Source of the DNA: Vicinamibacterales bacterium
Lineage (GTDB): Bacteria; Acidobacteriota; Vicinamibacteria; Vicinamibacterales; SCN-69-37
Direction of reading: 5' to 3'
Assembly (NCBI GenBank): GCA_030827135.1
Contig: JAURFE010000001.1
Span: 494,368-558,367, forward strand
DNA: 64,000 nt
The notes under the pieces are model-generated. The model saw nothing but the letters and a program-made list of their open reading frames with translations, was not told where the DNA came from and did no database searches. Positions 28,715 to 37,872 of the stretch are shown one piece after another. Position numbers and translations under genes: made by a program. How positions within the stretch are numbered: the first letter of the stretch is position 1; every line of letters starts with the position of its first letter.

Positions 28715-29398
28715 TTATACGAGATCGGCCGGCACCAGCCGGCCCCCTTCCAGGTGCAGCACCCGGTCACACGCCGCCGCCAGGGTGGGGTTGTGCGTCA
28801 CGATCACCGAGGTCAAACCGTGTTCGGCATGCATGTCGCGGAGCAGCCGGTGGAGATCGGCCGCCGTATCTTCGTCGAGGTTGCCGGTCGGCTCATCTGC
28901 GAGCAGGACGGTGGGGCGGGCCACCAGGGCCCGGGCAATCGCCACACGCTGCTGCTCGCCGCCGGACAGCGCCGACGGGCGGTGCGTCGCACGGCCGGAC
29001 AGGCCGACTCGCGCCAGCAGCGCCTCCGCGCGCGACCGGCGCTCTGCGGCGGGCGTCCCGGCGATCCAGAGGGGCATCTCCACGTTTTCCAGGGCGGTGA
29101 ACTCGGGCAGCAGATGATGAAACTGAAACACAAAGCCGACGTGCTGATTCCGGAAGCACACGCGCACCTCATCGGTCATCGCGTGCAGCGCCGCCCCCCC
29201 AACGGTCACCGTGCCGGCGTCAAAGGCGTCGAGTCCGCCGAGCACATGCAGCAGTGAGCTCTTGCCGACGCCGGACGCGCCGATCACCGCGACCATCTCG
29301 CCCTGCGCCACCTCAAGGTCAACGCCCCTGAGGACCTCGATCCGCCCCGTGGCCGTGGGATAGGCCTTCACGATGCCGTGTGCGCTGAGACAGATCAT
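28715..29398 (-). CDS. lolD: Lipoprotein-releasing ABC transporter ATP-binding protein
   Basis: 227 residues from ATG 29398, overlapping the permease stop as ATGA. Walker A IGASGVGKSSLLHVLGGLD, Q-loop FQFHHLLPEFTALENV, signature LSGGEQQRVAIARAL, Walker B VLLADEPTGNLD and the H-loop VTHN are all intact. The FQFHHLLPEF string is typical of LolD. With the adjacent permease it extracts lipoproteins from the inner membrane for LolA. Confidence 0.93.
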   Translation of the reverse strand: MICLSAHGIVKAYPTATGRIEVLRGVDLEVAQGEMVAVIGASGVGKSSLLHVLGGLDAFDAGTVTVGGAALHAMTDEVRVCFRNQHVGFVFQFHHLLPEFTALENVEMPLWIAGTPAAERRSRAEALLARVGLSGRATHRPSALSGGEQQRVAIARALVARPTVLLADEPTGNLDEDTAADLHRLLRDMHAEHGLTSVIVTHNPTLAAACDRVLHLEGGRLVPADLV

Positions 29399-30636
29399 TG
29401 ATACCGCAGCGCCTCCGCCGGATCGACCGCGCTCGCGCGGCGCGCCGGATAAATGGTCGCGACCAGACACACCAGCAACGCGGCCAGGACGATGGTCGCG
29501 ACGTCGACAGGATCGACGCGGAATCGAAGATGGGTGATCTGATAGACGTCACCCGGCAGCGAAAACAACTCATAACGGTCACACACCCACGAGACGATGA
29601 CCCCGAGGGTGGCTCCGACCACCGTGCCGATGGCCCCGATGGTGATCCCCTGGAGAATAAAAATGCGCTGAATGGCCGACGCCGGCGCGCCCATCGTGCG
29701 CAGAATGCCGATGTCACGGGTCTTCTCCATGACCAGCAACACCAGGGACGCGACGATGTTGAGCGCGGCGACCATCACGATGAGTCCGATGGTAAAGCCG
29801 ATGGCGAGTCGTTCGAGCCGCAACGCCTCATACAGCGGCGCGTTCATGACCGTCCAGTCGGTGGCCACGTAGTCGCCGCCCAGCGACTCCTGCAGCTGCG
29901 CGGCGATGACCGGCGCCCCATCCAGATCGGCGACCCGCAGTTGCAGCGCGTCCGGTGTCGCCTGATTCAACAGCTGCTTCGCCACGTCGATCGACACCAG
30001 GGCGTAGTTGGCATCGAACTCGTAGAACCCGAGCTTGAAGATCCCGGCCACCTCGAACACGCGCAGTCGCGGGACCACCCCCATCGGCGTCAGGATGCCC
30101 TCGGCCACCAGCAACTGCACCGCATCACCAACCTGCACGTTCAGCGACGCCGCCAAATCGGCCCCGAGCAGCACACGATCGAGCGGACGGTCGTCGTCAG
30201 GCCCGATCGTCTCAGGCACCTGCAGGGCCTCGACGGAGCCGGACACCATCGACACCCCGAGGTCCGTCACCTGCACTTCGCGCGCCGGGTCGATGCCTTT
30301 GATCTCGACACCGGCCTGACGGTCGCCGGTAGCCAGCATGCCCCGGCCCATGACGACCGGCGCGGCCGCCACCACCCCCGGCAGCATGACCTTGCGCAGC
30401 TCCGCATCCACGTCAAGGATGCCCGTTCCAAACTTGTAGACATTGATGTGCGCGGTCGAACCGACGATACGGTCCCGCATCTCTTCCTGGACGCCGGTCA
30501 TCAGGGCGTTCGCAATGACCAGCGCCATCACGCCCACGCCCACACCGAGAATCGACACGAGGGAGATGAGCGAGATGAACGCCTGCCTCCGCCGGGCGGT
30601 CAGATAGCGAAGCGCAATGAACCACGAGAAGCTCAC
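29395..30636 (-). CDS. Lipoprotein-releasing ABC transporter permease (LolC/LolE type)
   Basis: 413 residues, four membrane segments: one near the N-terminus (FISLISLVSILGVGVGVMALVI) and three in the C-terminal half (about residues 270-400), with a large periplasmic domain between. The opening FIALRYLTARRRQAFISLISL and the MEKTRDIGILRTMGA coupling helix are LolC/E hallmarks. A single permease gene is present, so it may act as a homodimer (LolF-like). The start is GTG 30636, overlapping the lysS stop by one base (TAGTG) with a GGGAGGA ribosome-binding site. Confidence 0.92.
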   Translation of the reverse strand: MSFSWFIALRYLTARRRQAFISLISLVSILGVGVGVMALVIANALMTGVQEEMRDRIVGSTAHINVYKFGTGILDVDAELRKVMLPGVVAAAPVVMGRGMLATGDRQAGVEIKGIDPAREVQVTDLGVSMVSGSVEALQVPETIGPDDDRPLDRVLLGADLAASLNVQVGDAVQLLVAEGILTPMGVVPRLRVFEVAGIFKLGFYEFDANYALVSIDVAKQLLNQATPDALQLRVADLDGAPVIAAQLQESLGGDYVATDWTVMNAPLYEALRLERLAIGFTIGLIVMVAALNIVASLVLLVMEKTRDIGILRTMGAPASAIQRIFILQGITIGAIGTVVGATLGVIVSWVCDRYELFSLPGDVYQITHLRFRVDPVDVATIVLAALLVCLVATIYPARRASAVDPAEALRYQ

Positions 30637-32138
30637 TAATCCTCCCGCGGTCGCATCAGGGGGAACAGAATGACGTCACGAATGGAGGGGCTTCCCGTGA
30701 GCAACATCACGAGACGATCGATGCCAATCCCTTCCCCGCCGGTCGGGGGCAACCCGTACTCAAGCGCGCGCACGTAGTCCTCGTCCATCTGGTGCGCTTC
30801 GGCGTCTCCGGCCGCGCGGTCCTTCAGCTGGTCCTCAAACCGGCGCCGCTGTTCGACGGGGTCATTCAGTTCGCTGAAGCCATTCGCGACCTCGAAGCCC
30901 CCCGCATACATCTCGAACCGCTCGACCGTGTCGGGATCATCCGGCTTCTGTTTCGAAAGCGGCGACACTTCGGTCGGAAAGTCGTAGACAAATGTCGGCT
31001 GAATCAGCTGGTCTTCCCACAGGCCTTCGAAGATCGTGGTCGCGATCTTGCCGGCGCCGTGAGACGGTTGCACCTCGAAGTGCAGGGCGCGGGCCACCTC
31101 AGCCGCCTTCTCGCGATTGCGCAGGTCCGCCTCCGACACGGGACGCCCGAGCCGCTCGCTCGCCGCCTCCGCTGCGGCATGCCGCAACGACAGCCGGCGG
31201 AACGGTGCCGCAAAGCTGATTTGATGGCCGTTGAATGTCGTTTCGGCACCGCCGGTCACCGACCGCGCCACATCGACCAGCATCTCCTCCGTCATCGTCA
31301 TCAGATGCTGATAGTCCACGTAGGCTTCGTAGAACTCCAGCATCGTGAATTCGGGATTGTGCTGCGTGGAGATGCCTTCGTTCCGGAAGTTCCGGTTGAT
31401 CTCGTACACCTTCTCGAATCCACCCACCGTCAACCGCTTCAGGTAGAGCTCCGGCGCGATCCGCAGGTACAGCGGGAGGTCGAGTGCGTTGTGATGCGTG
31501 GTAAACGGCCGCGCGAGAGCGCCGCCCGCGATGGGCTGCATCATCGGCGTCTCAACTTCGAGAAAGCCACGCGCGTTGAGGAACTGCCGGATGCCCGCCA
31601 CGATCTTCGCGCGCGCTTCAAACACGCGCCGGGAGTCCGGATTCACAATCAGGTCGAGATACCGCTGACGATAGCGCGTCTCGATGTCGGTCAGACCGTG
31701 CCACTTCTCCGGCAGGGGCAGCAGGCACTTGGCCAGAAACTCGATACCCGACGCAAAAATGGTGAGTTCGTTGGTCTTGGTTCGGAACATCCGGCCGGAC
31801 ACGCCGATGGTGTCCCCGAGGTCGAGCCGCTTGAAGATCTCGAAATCGCGCTCCGGCATCGAGTCCGCGCGCACGTACACCTGCAGGCGCGTGAGACCGT
31901 CCGAGAGTGCCAGGAAGTTCGCCTTGCCGAACGTGCGCATCGAGAGGATGCGCCCGGCCGCTCGGGTCTCGGGCCGCGCCGCTTCGAGGTCGGGGCCCGA
32001 CGTCTCGCCATACCGCGCCACCAGCGCCGACACGGTGTCGGTGCGATCAAACCGCACGGGATACGGCGACACGCCGAGCGCGATCAACTCATCCAGCTTC
32101 GCGCGCCGTTGTTCCGACTGGACTGCTTCACTCGCCAT
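30636..32138 (-). CDS. lysS: Lysyl-tRNA synthetase, class II
   Basis: 500 residues. An N-terminal OB-fold anticodon domain (AAGRILSMRTFGKANFLALSD) is followed by the class II core: motif 1 FLEVETPMMQPIAGGA, motif 2 FRNEGISTQHNPEFTMLE, motif 3 GEGIGIDRLVMLLTG. The usual length is about 490-505. It overlaps the end of nusB by 11 bases and precedes the lol genes. Confidence 0.97.
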   Translation of the reverse strand: MASEAVQSEQRRAKLDELIALGVSPYPVRFDRTDTVSALVARYGETSGPDLEAARPETRAAGRILSMRTFGKANFLALSDGLTRLQVYVRADSMPERDFEIFKRLDLGDTIGVSGRMFRTKTNELTIFASGIEFLAKCLLPLPEKWHGLTDIETRYRQRYLDLIVNPDSRRVFEARAKIVAGIRQFLNARGFLEVETPMMQPIAGGALARPFTTHHNALDLPLYLRIAPELYLKRLTVGGFEKVYEINRNFRNEGISTQHNPEFTMLEFYEAYVDYQHLMTMTEEMLVDVARSVTGGAETTFNGHQISFAAPFRRLSLRHAAAEAASERLGRPVSEADLRNREKAAEVARALHFEVQPSHGAGKIATTIFEGLWEDQLIQPTFVYDFPTEVSPLSKQKPDDPDTVERFEMYAGGFEVANGFSELNDPVEQRRRFEDQLKDRAAGDAEAHQMDEDYVRALEYGLPPTGGEGIGIDRLVMLLTGSPSIRDVILFPLMRPRED

Positions 32139-32553
32139 GCGTCAGGGCCTTTCGAATGCCGTCGAGGACGCCATTCACGAACTTGATCGATTCATCGGCG
32201 CTGAACGTGCGCGCCAGTTCCAGAGCTTCGTTCACCACCACGGCCGGCGGCGTCTCCGGCTGATACCGCAGCTCCCAGGTCGCCAACCGGAGAATAAGCC
32301 TGTCGATTACCGCCAGACGCTCGATTCGCCAGTTGTCGATATGACGGCCGATGATGAGATCCAGCTCTTCGTGTGTGACCACGGTGCCGCGCAAGAGTTC
32401 GAGGGCGAACACACGCACCGACTCTGCCGCTTCGGGCGCCTGTTCCGCCACCACGTGCTCAAGCGCCTCATCCGGCGTGGCATGCCCCACTTCCCAGAAA
32501 TACAGCGCCTGCAACGCCAGCTCCCGCGACTGATGCCGAAGGGTCAAGCTCAT
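32128..32553 (-). CDS. nusB: Transcription antitermination protein NusB
   Basis: 141 residues, all-helical. The N-terminal RHQSRELALQALYFWEVG and the C-terminal VVVNEALELARTFSADESIKFVNGVLDGI are the NusB signature regions. It binds boxA RNA with NusE in rRNA antitermination. The start ATG 32553 overlaps the ribH stop as ATGA; ribH-nusB is a common bacterial pair. Confidence 0.95.
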   Translation of the reverse strand: MSLTLRHQSRELALQALYFWEVGHATPDEALEHVVAEQAPEAAESVRVFALELLRGTVVTHEELDLIIGRHIDNWRIERLAVIDRLILRLATWELRYQPETPPAVVVNEALELARTFSADESIKFVNGVLDGIRKALTHGE

Positions 32554-32975
32554 AACGTCCCGTACATCGTCGCCATCTCAAAGGCCGCGATCGCGGCCTC
32601 ACGGCCCTTGTTCGCGGTACCGTCGACCGCCCGCGCCATCGCCTCTTCCGCCGTGTTGGTCGTCAACACCCCGAACGTGATTGGCGTGGCCGTCGCCTGC
32701 GCCGCGCGCATGATGCCCTCCGCCGCCGCCGACGCGATGACATCGAAGTGAATCGTCTCTCCGCGAATCAGACACCCGAGGCACACCACGGCGTCGAACA
32801 CGGACTCCTCCGCCACACGCTGCGCCGCCTGGGCCAGTTCGTACGCCCCGGGGACGGAAAACGTCACGATGTCGGCCGTGGCGATACCGCGCTCCAGCAG
32901 CGCCTGGCGCGCGCCTGACTCGAGACGGTCGGTGATGAAATCGTGGTACCTGGCAACGATGAGCGCAACCCGCAT
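32550..32975 (-). CDS. ribH: 6,7-dimethyl-8-ribityllumazine synthase
   Basis: 141 residues. SVPGAYELAQAA and CLGCLIRGETIHFDVIASA, with the catalytic His, and GVLTTNTAEEAMARA mark the family. It makes the lumazine precursor of riboflavin. It is a little shorter than usual (about 155); the start lacks the few residues before the first strand, but no better upstream start is evident. No other rib gene is in the window. Confidence 0.95.
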   Translation of the reverse strand: MRVALIVARYHDFITDRLESGARQALLERGIATADIVTFSVPGAYELAQAAQRVAEESVFDAVVCLGCLIRGETIHFDVIASAAAEGIMRAAQATATPITFGVLTTNTAEEAMARAVDGTANKGREAAIAAFEMATMYGTL

Positions 32976-32983
32976 TCCCTGAC

Positions 32984-33766
32984 CTACTTGCCTGTAAACG
33001 CGGGCTTGCGCTTCTCAAGAAACGCGCGGGTACCTTCACGCATGTCGTCGGTGGACGACACCAGGCCGAACAACGTCGCCTCGTGATCCTGCGCGTCGGC
33101 AAACGCCATATCGGCGCCGTTGGCGACCGCCTCGAGGATGTAGCGCACGGCCACCGGCGCCTTTTGCGCGAGTGTGTGGGCCAGCTTCTTCACCTCGGCC
33201 ATAAGTTCCGCGGCGGGCACCACACGATTCACGAGACCGATGCGGAACGCCTCGTCGGCCCCGATCATGTCACCCGTGAGCAGCAGTTCCTGCGCGCGAC
33301 CACGGCCGACCAGGCGCGGCAGCCGCTGCGAGCCGGCGTAGCCGGGAATGAGGCCGAGATTGATTTCAGGCTGACCAAATCGCGCCGTCTCCGACGCGAT
33401 GCGCATGGTGCAGGCCATGGCCAGTTCACACCCACCGCCCAGCGCGAATCCATTGACGGCCGCAATGACGGGTTTTCCAAGCCGTTCGATGCGATCAAAG
33501 AGGTCCTGTCCCTTACGCGCGTGTTCGCGCCCGATGACCGGCGTCTGCACGGCCAGTTCGTTGATGTCGGCTCCGGCGACAAACGACTTGTCGCCCGCGC
33601 CGGTCACCACGACGACGCGCACGGCGTCGTCCCGCCTGGCGTCGTCAAACACCTGCCCCAGCTCTGCCAGCGTCTGGAAATTGAGAGCGTTCAGGACTTT
33701 CGGCCGGTTCAGAGTGACCAGGAGGACAGCGCCGTCGCGCTCCAGCAGCAGGTTTTCAAAGGACAT
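32984..33766 (-). CDS. Enoyl-CoA hydratase/isomerase family protein
   Basis: 260 residues from ATG 33766. The crotonase-fold oxyanion-hole sequences AGADINELA and NGFALGGGCELAMACTMRIA are present, and PEINLGLIPGYAGSQRLPRLVG contains the catalytic glutamate region of enoyl-CoA hydratase. It hydrates trans-2-enoyl-CoA in beta-oxidation or a related CoA pathway. Other acyl-CoA genes are nearby (acyl-CoA dehydrogenase, methylmalonyl-CoA genes at 37.9-40.4 kb). Exact substrate unknown. Confidence 0.9.
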   Translation of the reverse strand: MSFENLLLERDGAVLLVTLNRPKVLNALNFQTLAELGQVFDDARRDDAVRVVVVTGAGDKSFVAGADINELAVQTPVIGREHARKGQDLFDRIERLGKPVIAAVNGFALGGGCELAMACTMRIASETARFGQPEINLGLIPGYAGSQRLPRLVGRGRAQELLLTGDMIGADEAFRIGLVNRVVPAAELMAEVKKLAHTLAQKAPVAVRYILEAVANGADMAFADAQDHEATLFGLVSSTDDMREGTRAFLEKRKPAFTGK

Positions 33767-33803
33767 GACGCTCCCAATTATAAGTGGGCGGAGGGGCGGG
33801 TGG

Positions 33804-34190
33804 TCAGGTGCGCCTTCGCAACCAGGCCCCCAGCGCGGCGCCGGCGACGGCACCGGTGAGCGCCCCCACAGTGTCGGCGATGACGTCGCTGACCGAAGGG
33901 TGCCGGCCGGGGATGAATGACTGGTGGAATTCGTCCGAGATGCCGTAGAGGCTGCCGGTCACGGTCGCCAGGAGCACCAGGCTCCAGGTCATGGCCCGCA
34001 GGTGCCCCCCGGCGAGCGCCCGCATCAGCAGGAACCCCAGCACGGTGTACGACGTCCCGTGCGCGTAGTAGTCGGGCGCCTCAAACGGGATGGACACCGA
34101 TGACTGGTGGGAGACCACGAAGATCGCAGCCATGAAGACCACGGCGGGCGCCCATGCCCAGAACAGGGCCCGGCGCGGGGGCTCAGCCAA
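33804..34190 (-). CDS. VanZ-family membrane protein
   Basis: 128 residues, four hydrophobic segments, with the VanZ hallmark SDEFHQSFIPGRHPSVSDVIADTVGA near the C-terminus and an earlier PDYYAHGTSYTVLGFLL. VanZ relatives confer low teicoplanin resistance in some firmicutes, but most members have no known function. The start is TTG 34190, whose first bases overlap the stop of the upstream 57-residue gene; no ATG fits. Confidence 0.85.
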   Translation of the reverse strand: MAEPPRRALFWAWAPAVVFMAAIFVVSHQSSVSIPFEAPDYYAHGTSYTVLGFLLMRALAGGHLRAMTWSLVLLATVTGSLYGISDEFHQSFIPGRHPSVSDVIADTVGALTGAVAGAALGAWLRRRT

Positions 34191-34356
34191 AGATGAGATA
34201 CAGCACCCAGCTCAGGACAAACGCGCCGCCGATGAGCGCGGCAAACAGTTTGAGCGCAAACGCGCGCCCGGATGGCAGGTCGTCACGATGCAGTGCGGCA
34301 AACACCGGCGACACCAGTGCCGCAAACAGCAGCATCATCCCGAGATGACTGGTCAT
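34183..34356 (-). CDS. Small two-helix membrane protein (57 aa)
   Basis: 57 residues: MTSHLGMMLLFAALVSPVFAA, a charged loop (LHRDDLPSGRAF), then ALKLFAALIGGAFVLSWVLYLIFG. Both halves are hydrophobic enough to span the membrane. The start ATG 34356 overlaps the upstream gene's stop as ATGA and the end overlaps the VanZ start, so it is probably translated by coupling. No family is recognised. It may be a partner of its small membrane-protein neighbours. Confidence 0.7.
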   Translation of the reverse strand: MTSHLGMMLLFAALVSPVFAALHRDDLPSGRAFALKLFAALIGGAFVLSWVLYLIFG

Positions 34357-34766
34357 GCCGGTTTCCTTCCGCGCGCGATATCAGAGGCATCGAGCACGAC
34401 CAGCCCGTTCAACAGCCCTGAGACAATGAGAAAGGTGTTGCCGTACTCGTAGGCGACGGCGACCACATCACCAGTGCCCGCGCCGGCAAGCGCCGCGAGC
34501 AGGCGAGGCGCCCCCATCATCCACTGCGCGACCCCCGCGAGCAGCACGAGCGGCTCACCGCCTTCAAACGGAAACAACCGGCCGCCAAACCAGAGCCCAA
34601 GGGCGTACATCGGCAACAGGGTCACGGCAAACACCAGCGCCTTGCCGCTTTGTCCCTGCAACACGTGGCCGGCGCCCGGCACCAGCCACGCGAGGCCACA
34701 GGTGACCGCCACGCTCGGCCGCTCTGGTGCGGGCATCGATGACTTGCTGATGGGAGGACGGGCCAT
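34353..34766 (-). CDS. DUF6677-like membrane protein
   Basis: 137 residues. LAWLVPGAGHVLQGQSGKALVFAV at residues about 25-48 is a TM2-like/DUF6677 opening (PGxGH..QG...KA), followed by two or three further hydrophobic segments. This domain appears often in Acidobacteriota. The function is unknown. The gene is coupled to the 57-residue gene and lies 10 bp after a DUF2085 gene. The family name is by resemblance only. Confidence 0.65.
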   Translation of the reverse strand: MARPPISKSSMPAPERPSVAVTCGLAWLVPGAGHVLQGQSGKALVFAVTLLPMYALGLWFGGRLFPFEGGEPLVLLAGVAQWMMGAPRLLAALAGAGTGDVVAVAYEYGNTFLIVSGLLNGLVVLDASDIARGRKPA

Positions 34767-34776
34767 GTGAACCGAT

Positions 34777-35232
34777 TCAGTCTACCTGATGGGTGACCGT
34801 GAGCAGCATCCAGGCCACCACCGCTCCCAGGGGAAGCGCGCTTGTCGCGCGCACAAGATTGGGCGGAGTGCCCATCCCCCCCCACTCCCACGCCAGCGTG
34901 AGTGCCGTGGGGATGGCGGCGACGAGGAACACGTGCGACGGCTGCAACCGGCGCATGCCGGCGCGCAGCGGCCGGCGCCGCAGCAGGAACCCCGCGATGC
35001 CAAACGGCGCAGCGAGATACAGGCCCGCGCACCGGGCACAGACCGGCCACTGCGCCCCCTCGGTGTGGAACGACCGTTCGGATTGTTGATGACACACCCG
35101 AGACGCCGCAAGATACACAACCGTGGCCCAGGCACTGGGCGCCGCAGGATGTTGTGCGCGATCCCACAGTGCCGCACCGAGCATCGTCGGCCACGCCAGC
35201 GCGCCCACGACGAGCAGGCGGGCAATGAGCAT
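34777..35232 (-). CDS. DUF2085 membrane protein
   Basis: 151 residues from ATG 35232. The DUF2085 core SRVCHQQSERSFHTEGAQWPVCARCAGLYLAA is clear, with CHQ and CARC as probable metal ligands, followed by several membrane segments. Function unknown. It starts 2 bp from the stop of the kinase upstream. Confidence 0.85.
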   Translation of the reverse strand: MLIARLLVVGALAWPTMLGAALWDRAQHPAAPSAWATVVYLAASRVCHQQSERSFHTEGAQWPVCARCAGLYLAAPFGIAGFLLRRRPLRAGMRRLQPSHVFLVAAIPTALTLAWEWGGMGTPPNLVRATSALPLGAVVAWMLLTVTHQVD

Positions 35233-35234
35233 CG

Positions 35235-36176
35235 TTACGACAGCACCGTCAGCGGACCGAAGTGCGCCTCGTAGCGCGCCTTGAACTCCGCCACGGAGTA
35301 CGCGTGACTGGTGCCGCCGAGGTGCTCCAGTGCAAAGGTCGCTGCGACGCTGCCCATCTGCGCACACACGTCGTAGCCCGCCTTCAGGGCCAGGCCCTTC
35401 ATGAAGCCGCCGCGATACGCGTCGCCCACACCCGTGGGATCGGCAATCCGGGTTGGCGTCACGGCGGGGACATCCACCTGGGATCCCGGCTGCAGCACCG
35501 ACGAGCCGTGCTCGCCCTTGGTCACGATCAGGACTCCGGCCAGCGCCAGCACATCGGCCTCGCTGAGCCCGGTCTTCTGGCGAATCAGCTCGAACTCGTA
35601 GTCGTTGCAGATCACAAACGACGCTCCCACGATCCCCTCGCGGAGTTCGTCGCCCGTCATGCGTGCACACTGCTGACCAGGGTCGAACATGTACTTGATG
35701 CCGAGGGTCCGGCACTCGTCCGCGTACTGCACCATGGCTGCTGGATCGTTCGGCGAAATGATGACCAGGTCCGGCCGGTCCACCGTGCGGAACGACAACT
35801 CGGCCGCATGCGCCATGGCGCCGGTGTAGAACGAGGCGATCTGGTTGTTCGCCTCGTCGGTATTGCAGAAGAAGCTGGCGGTGAACTTCCCATCCACTTC
35901 TTTCACCAGCGACGTGTCGATGCCGGCGGCGTCCAGCCAGCGGCGGTAATCACTGAAGTCCTGACCGGCGGTGGCCATCAACTTCGGACGCTCACCGAGC
36001 AGCGCCAGCGTGTAGGCGATGTTCGGCGCGCAGCCGCCGCGTCGCTTGTCCATCGAGTCCACCAGAAAACTCAGGCTCACCCGCGAGAAGTGCTCGGGGA
36101 GCAGATGTTCCGTGAACTTGCCGGGAAACGACATCAGATAGTCGAACGCGATGGAGCCGGTGACGATGAGATTCAT
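35235..36176 (-). CDS. PfkB-family carbohydrate/nucleoside kinase (probable adenosine kinase)
   Basis: 313 residues from ATG 36176. A ribokinase-fold N-terminus (MNLIVTGSIAFDYLM...) with GGCAPNIAYTLALLG, and the C-terminal anion-hole/catalytic sequence DPTGVGDAYRGGFMKGL, which places the catalytic Asp in GVGD. Its ATGA overlap with mtnP, which releases adenine from methylthioadenosine, suggests a nucleoside substrate. A sugar kinase is also possible. Confidence 0.82.
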   Translation of the reverse strand: MNLIVTGSIAFDYLMSFPGKFTEHLLPEHFSRVSLSFLVDSMDKRRGGCAPNIAYTLALLGERPKLMATAGQDFSDYRRWLDAAGIDTSLVKEVDGKFTASFFCNTDEANNQIASFYTGAMAHAAELSFRTVDRPDLVIISPNDPAAMVQYADECRTLGIKYMFDPGQQCARMTGDELREGIVGASFVICNDYEFELIRQKTGLSEADVLALAGVLIVTKGEHGSSVLQPGSQVDVPAVTPTRIADPTGVGDAYRGGFMKGLALKAGYDVCAQMGSVAATFALEHLGGTSHAYSVAEFKARYEAHFGPLTVLS

Positions 36177-37036
36177 ACGAGGTATTTTCCAATCAGGGGA
36201 GCAAGTAACGCCTTTCGACCGTCGGGCATCGCAGACGGCCGGGTGATGATCGCAGTGGCGAGCGCGCGCGCACACTCACACGATCGGTCGATGGGCAGTT
36301 GTTCGACGGCGTTGGCAATGACCTGCTGGGCCGTCCGGGCATTCTGCATGAGCGTCGCGACCACCATGTCGACCGTGACCGCGTCGTGGTCGGGATGCCA
36401 GCAATCGTAGTCGGTCACCAGCGCCAGCGTCGAGTAGCAGATCTCGGCCTCGCGGGCGAGCTTGGCCTCCTGCAGGTTCGTCATACCAACAATGTCGAAC
36501 CCCTGGGCGCGGTAGAAGCTGGACTCGGCCTTCGTCGAGAACTGGGGGCCTTCCATGCAGACGTAGGTGCCGCCCTCGTGGACCGTCGCGCCCGCAGACC
36601 GGGCAGCCGACGTCATGATTCGGCTCAGCGGCCCACAGAAGGGGTGCGCAAATCCGACGTGCGCCACAATGCCGTCGCCGAAAAACGTGCTGACGCGCCC
36701 GCTCGTGCGATCGAAGAACTGGTCCGGCACCAGCATGTCCAGCGGCTTCACGTCTTCGCGGAGGCTGCCGACCGCGCTCGCCGACAGAATCCACTCGACG
36801 CCCAGCATCTTGAATCCGAAGATATTCGCGCGGAAATTCAGCTCGGACGGCGCATACCGATGTCCTTCACCGTGCCGCGCCAGAAAGGCCACGCGACGGC
36901 CGCGCAACGTTGCGAGCACGTACGGCCCGGACGGGGCCCCGAACGGCGTCTTGACCACCCGCTCTTCGCGGTCGGTCAGTTCAGCCATGTCGTACAGACC
37001 GGATCCGCCGATGATGCCGATGCGTGGCTGGGTCAC
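36173..37036 (-). CDS. mtnP: S-methyl-5'-thioadenosine phosphorylase
   Basis: 287 residues. RIGIIGGSGLYDMAEL at the start, LARHGEGHRYAPSELNFRANI, and MEGPQFSTKAES with GMTNLQEAKLAREAEICY, all signatures of the MTAP/PNP class. It phosphorolyses 5'-methylthioadenosine. Start GTG 37036, overlapping the metallo-hydrolase stop as GTGA. Confidence 0.93.
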   Translation of the reverse strand: MTQPRIGIIGGSGLYDMAELTDREERVVKTPFGAPSGPYVLATLRGRRVAFLARHGEGHRYAPSELNFRANIFGFKMLGVEWILSASAVGSLREDVKPLDMLVPDQFFDRTSGRVSTFFGDGIVAHVGFAHPFCGPLSRIMTSAARSAGATVHEGGTYVCMEGPQFSTKAESSFYRAQGFDIVGMTNLQEAKLAREAEICYSTLALVTDYDCWHPDHDAVTVDMVVATLMQNARTAQQVIANAVEQLPIDRSCECARALATAIITRPSAMPDGRKALLAPLIGKYLV

Positions 37037-37872
37037 ACGGCCACCGGCTCAATGACGCGCTTGCCGTCCTGTTCGCGGATGATGCCGGCCGGGATTCGCG
37101 GATCGTGCTCGAAGAACACGATGTATTCGCCGGCGATGGCCTCGGGGATGAAACGCTGTTTGTACATCAGCGTCTCCATCGGAAACAGGTCGTAGCCCAT
37201 GATCCACGGCTCGTCGAGGTGGGCGGTGGTGGGAATCAGGTCCGCGACGAAGGCTGCGACACGGCCCTCGGACTCGACCTTGATCCACTGGTGGTTCCTC
37301 GCATGGCCGCCGGTGCGCCACACGCTGATGCCGGGCAGCACTTCTCCGTCACACTCGACAAAGTCGATGACGCCGGCATCGGCCAGCGGCAGGAAGTTCT
37401 CCGGAAGGTAACTCGCACGGTTTCGATCGTGGGGATGCGTCGCATCCTCCCACTCGCCGCGCCGTATCAGATAGCGCGCGTTCCTGAACCGCGGCACCAG
37501 GCGGTCTCCGTCTCGCGCCGTTGATCCCCCGAAGTGATCAAAATGCAGATGGGTGGCGACCACAACGTCGATGTCATCGGCGGTCAGACCAATGTCCGCC
37601 AGCGAGTGATCCAGATGCCGGGTGCGGTCGAGGGCGTAGATGTCGGCGAGCTTCGGCGACATCTTGTCGCCCGCGCCACAGTCGATCAGGATCGTGCGGC
37701 CACTGGCTCGGACCAGCAGCGGCCGCATCGCCAGCGGAATCCGGTTCCTGTCGTCGGGCGTCGTGCGCTTTGACCACAACGTCTTCGGCACGACGCCGAA
37801 CATCGCACCACCGTCGAGTCCGAAGATACCGTCCGACAACGAGTGCAGTTCGAACGCCCCGAGACGCAGCAC
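37033..37872 (-). CDS. MBL-fold metallo-hydrolase
   Basis: 279 residues. The zinc site THLHFDHFGG is followed by further ligands (GGHARNHQ, VADLIPT). The start GTG 37872 overlaps the upstream gene's stop by one base (TAGTG); longer frames are rejected. It sits between the methylmalonyl-CoA fusion and mtnP. The substrate cannot be predicted; lactonase or thioesterase-like activities occur in this group. Confidence 0.82.
   Translation of the reverse strand: MLRLGAFELHSLSDGIFGLDGGAMFGVVPKTLWSKRTTPDDRNRIPLAMRPLLVRASGRTILIDCGAGDKMSPKLADIYALDRTRHLDHSLADIGLTADDIDVVVATHLHFDHFGGSTARDGDRLVPRFRNARYLIRRGEWEDATHPHDRNRASYLPENFLPLADAGVIDFVECDGEVLPGISVWRTGGHARNHQWIKVESEGRVAAFVADLIPTTAHLDEPWIMGYDLFPMETLMYKQRFIPEAIAGEYIVFFEHDPRIPAGIIREQDGKRVIEPVAV

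Noticed and set aside
28714-28719. TATAAT on the minus strand just before clpC
   Set aside because: It is part of the last lolD codons, lacks a -35 box at a usable distance, and would place the transcript start inside the clpC start codon.
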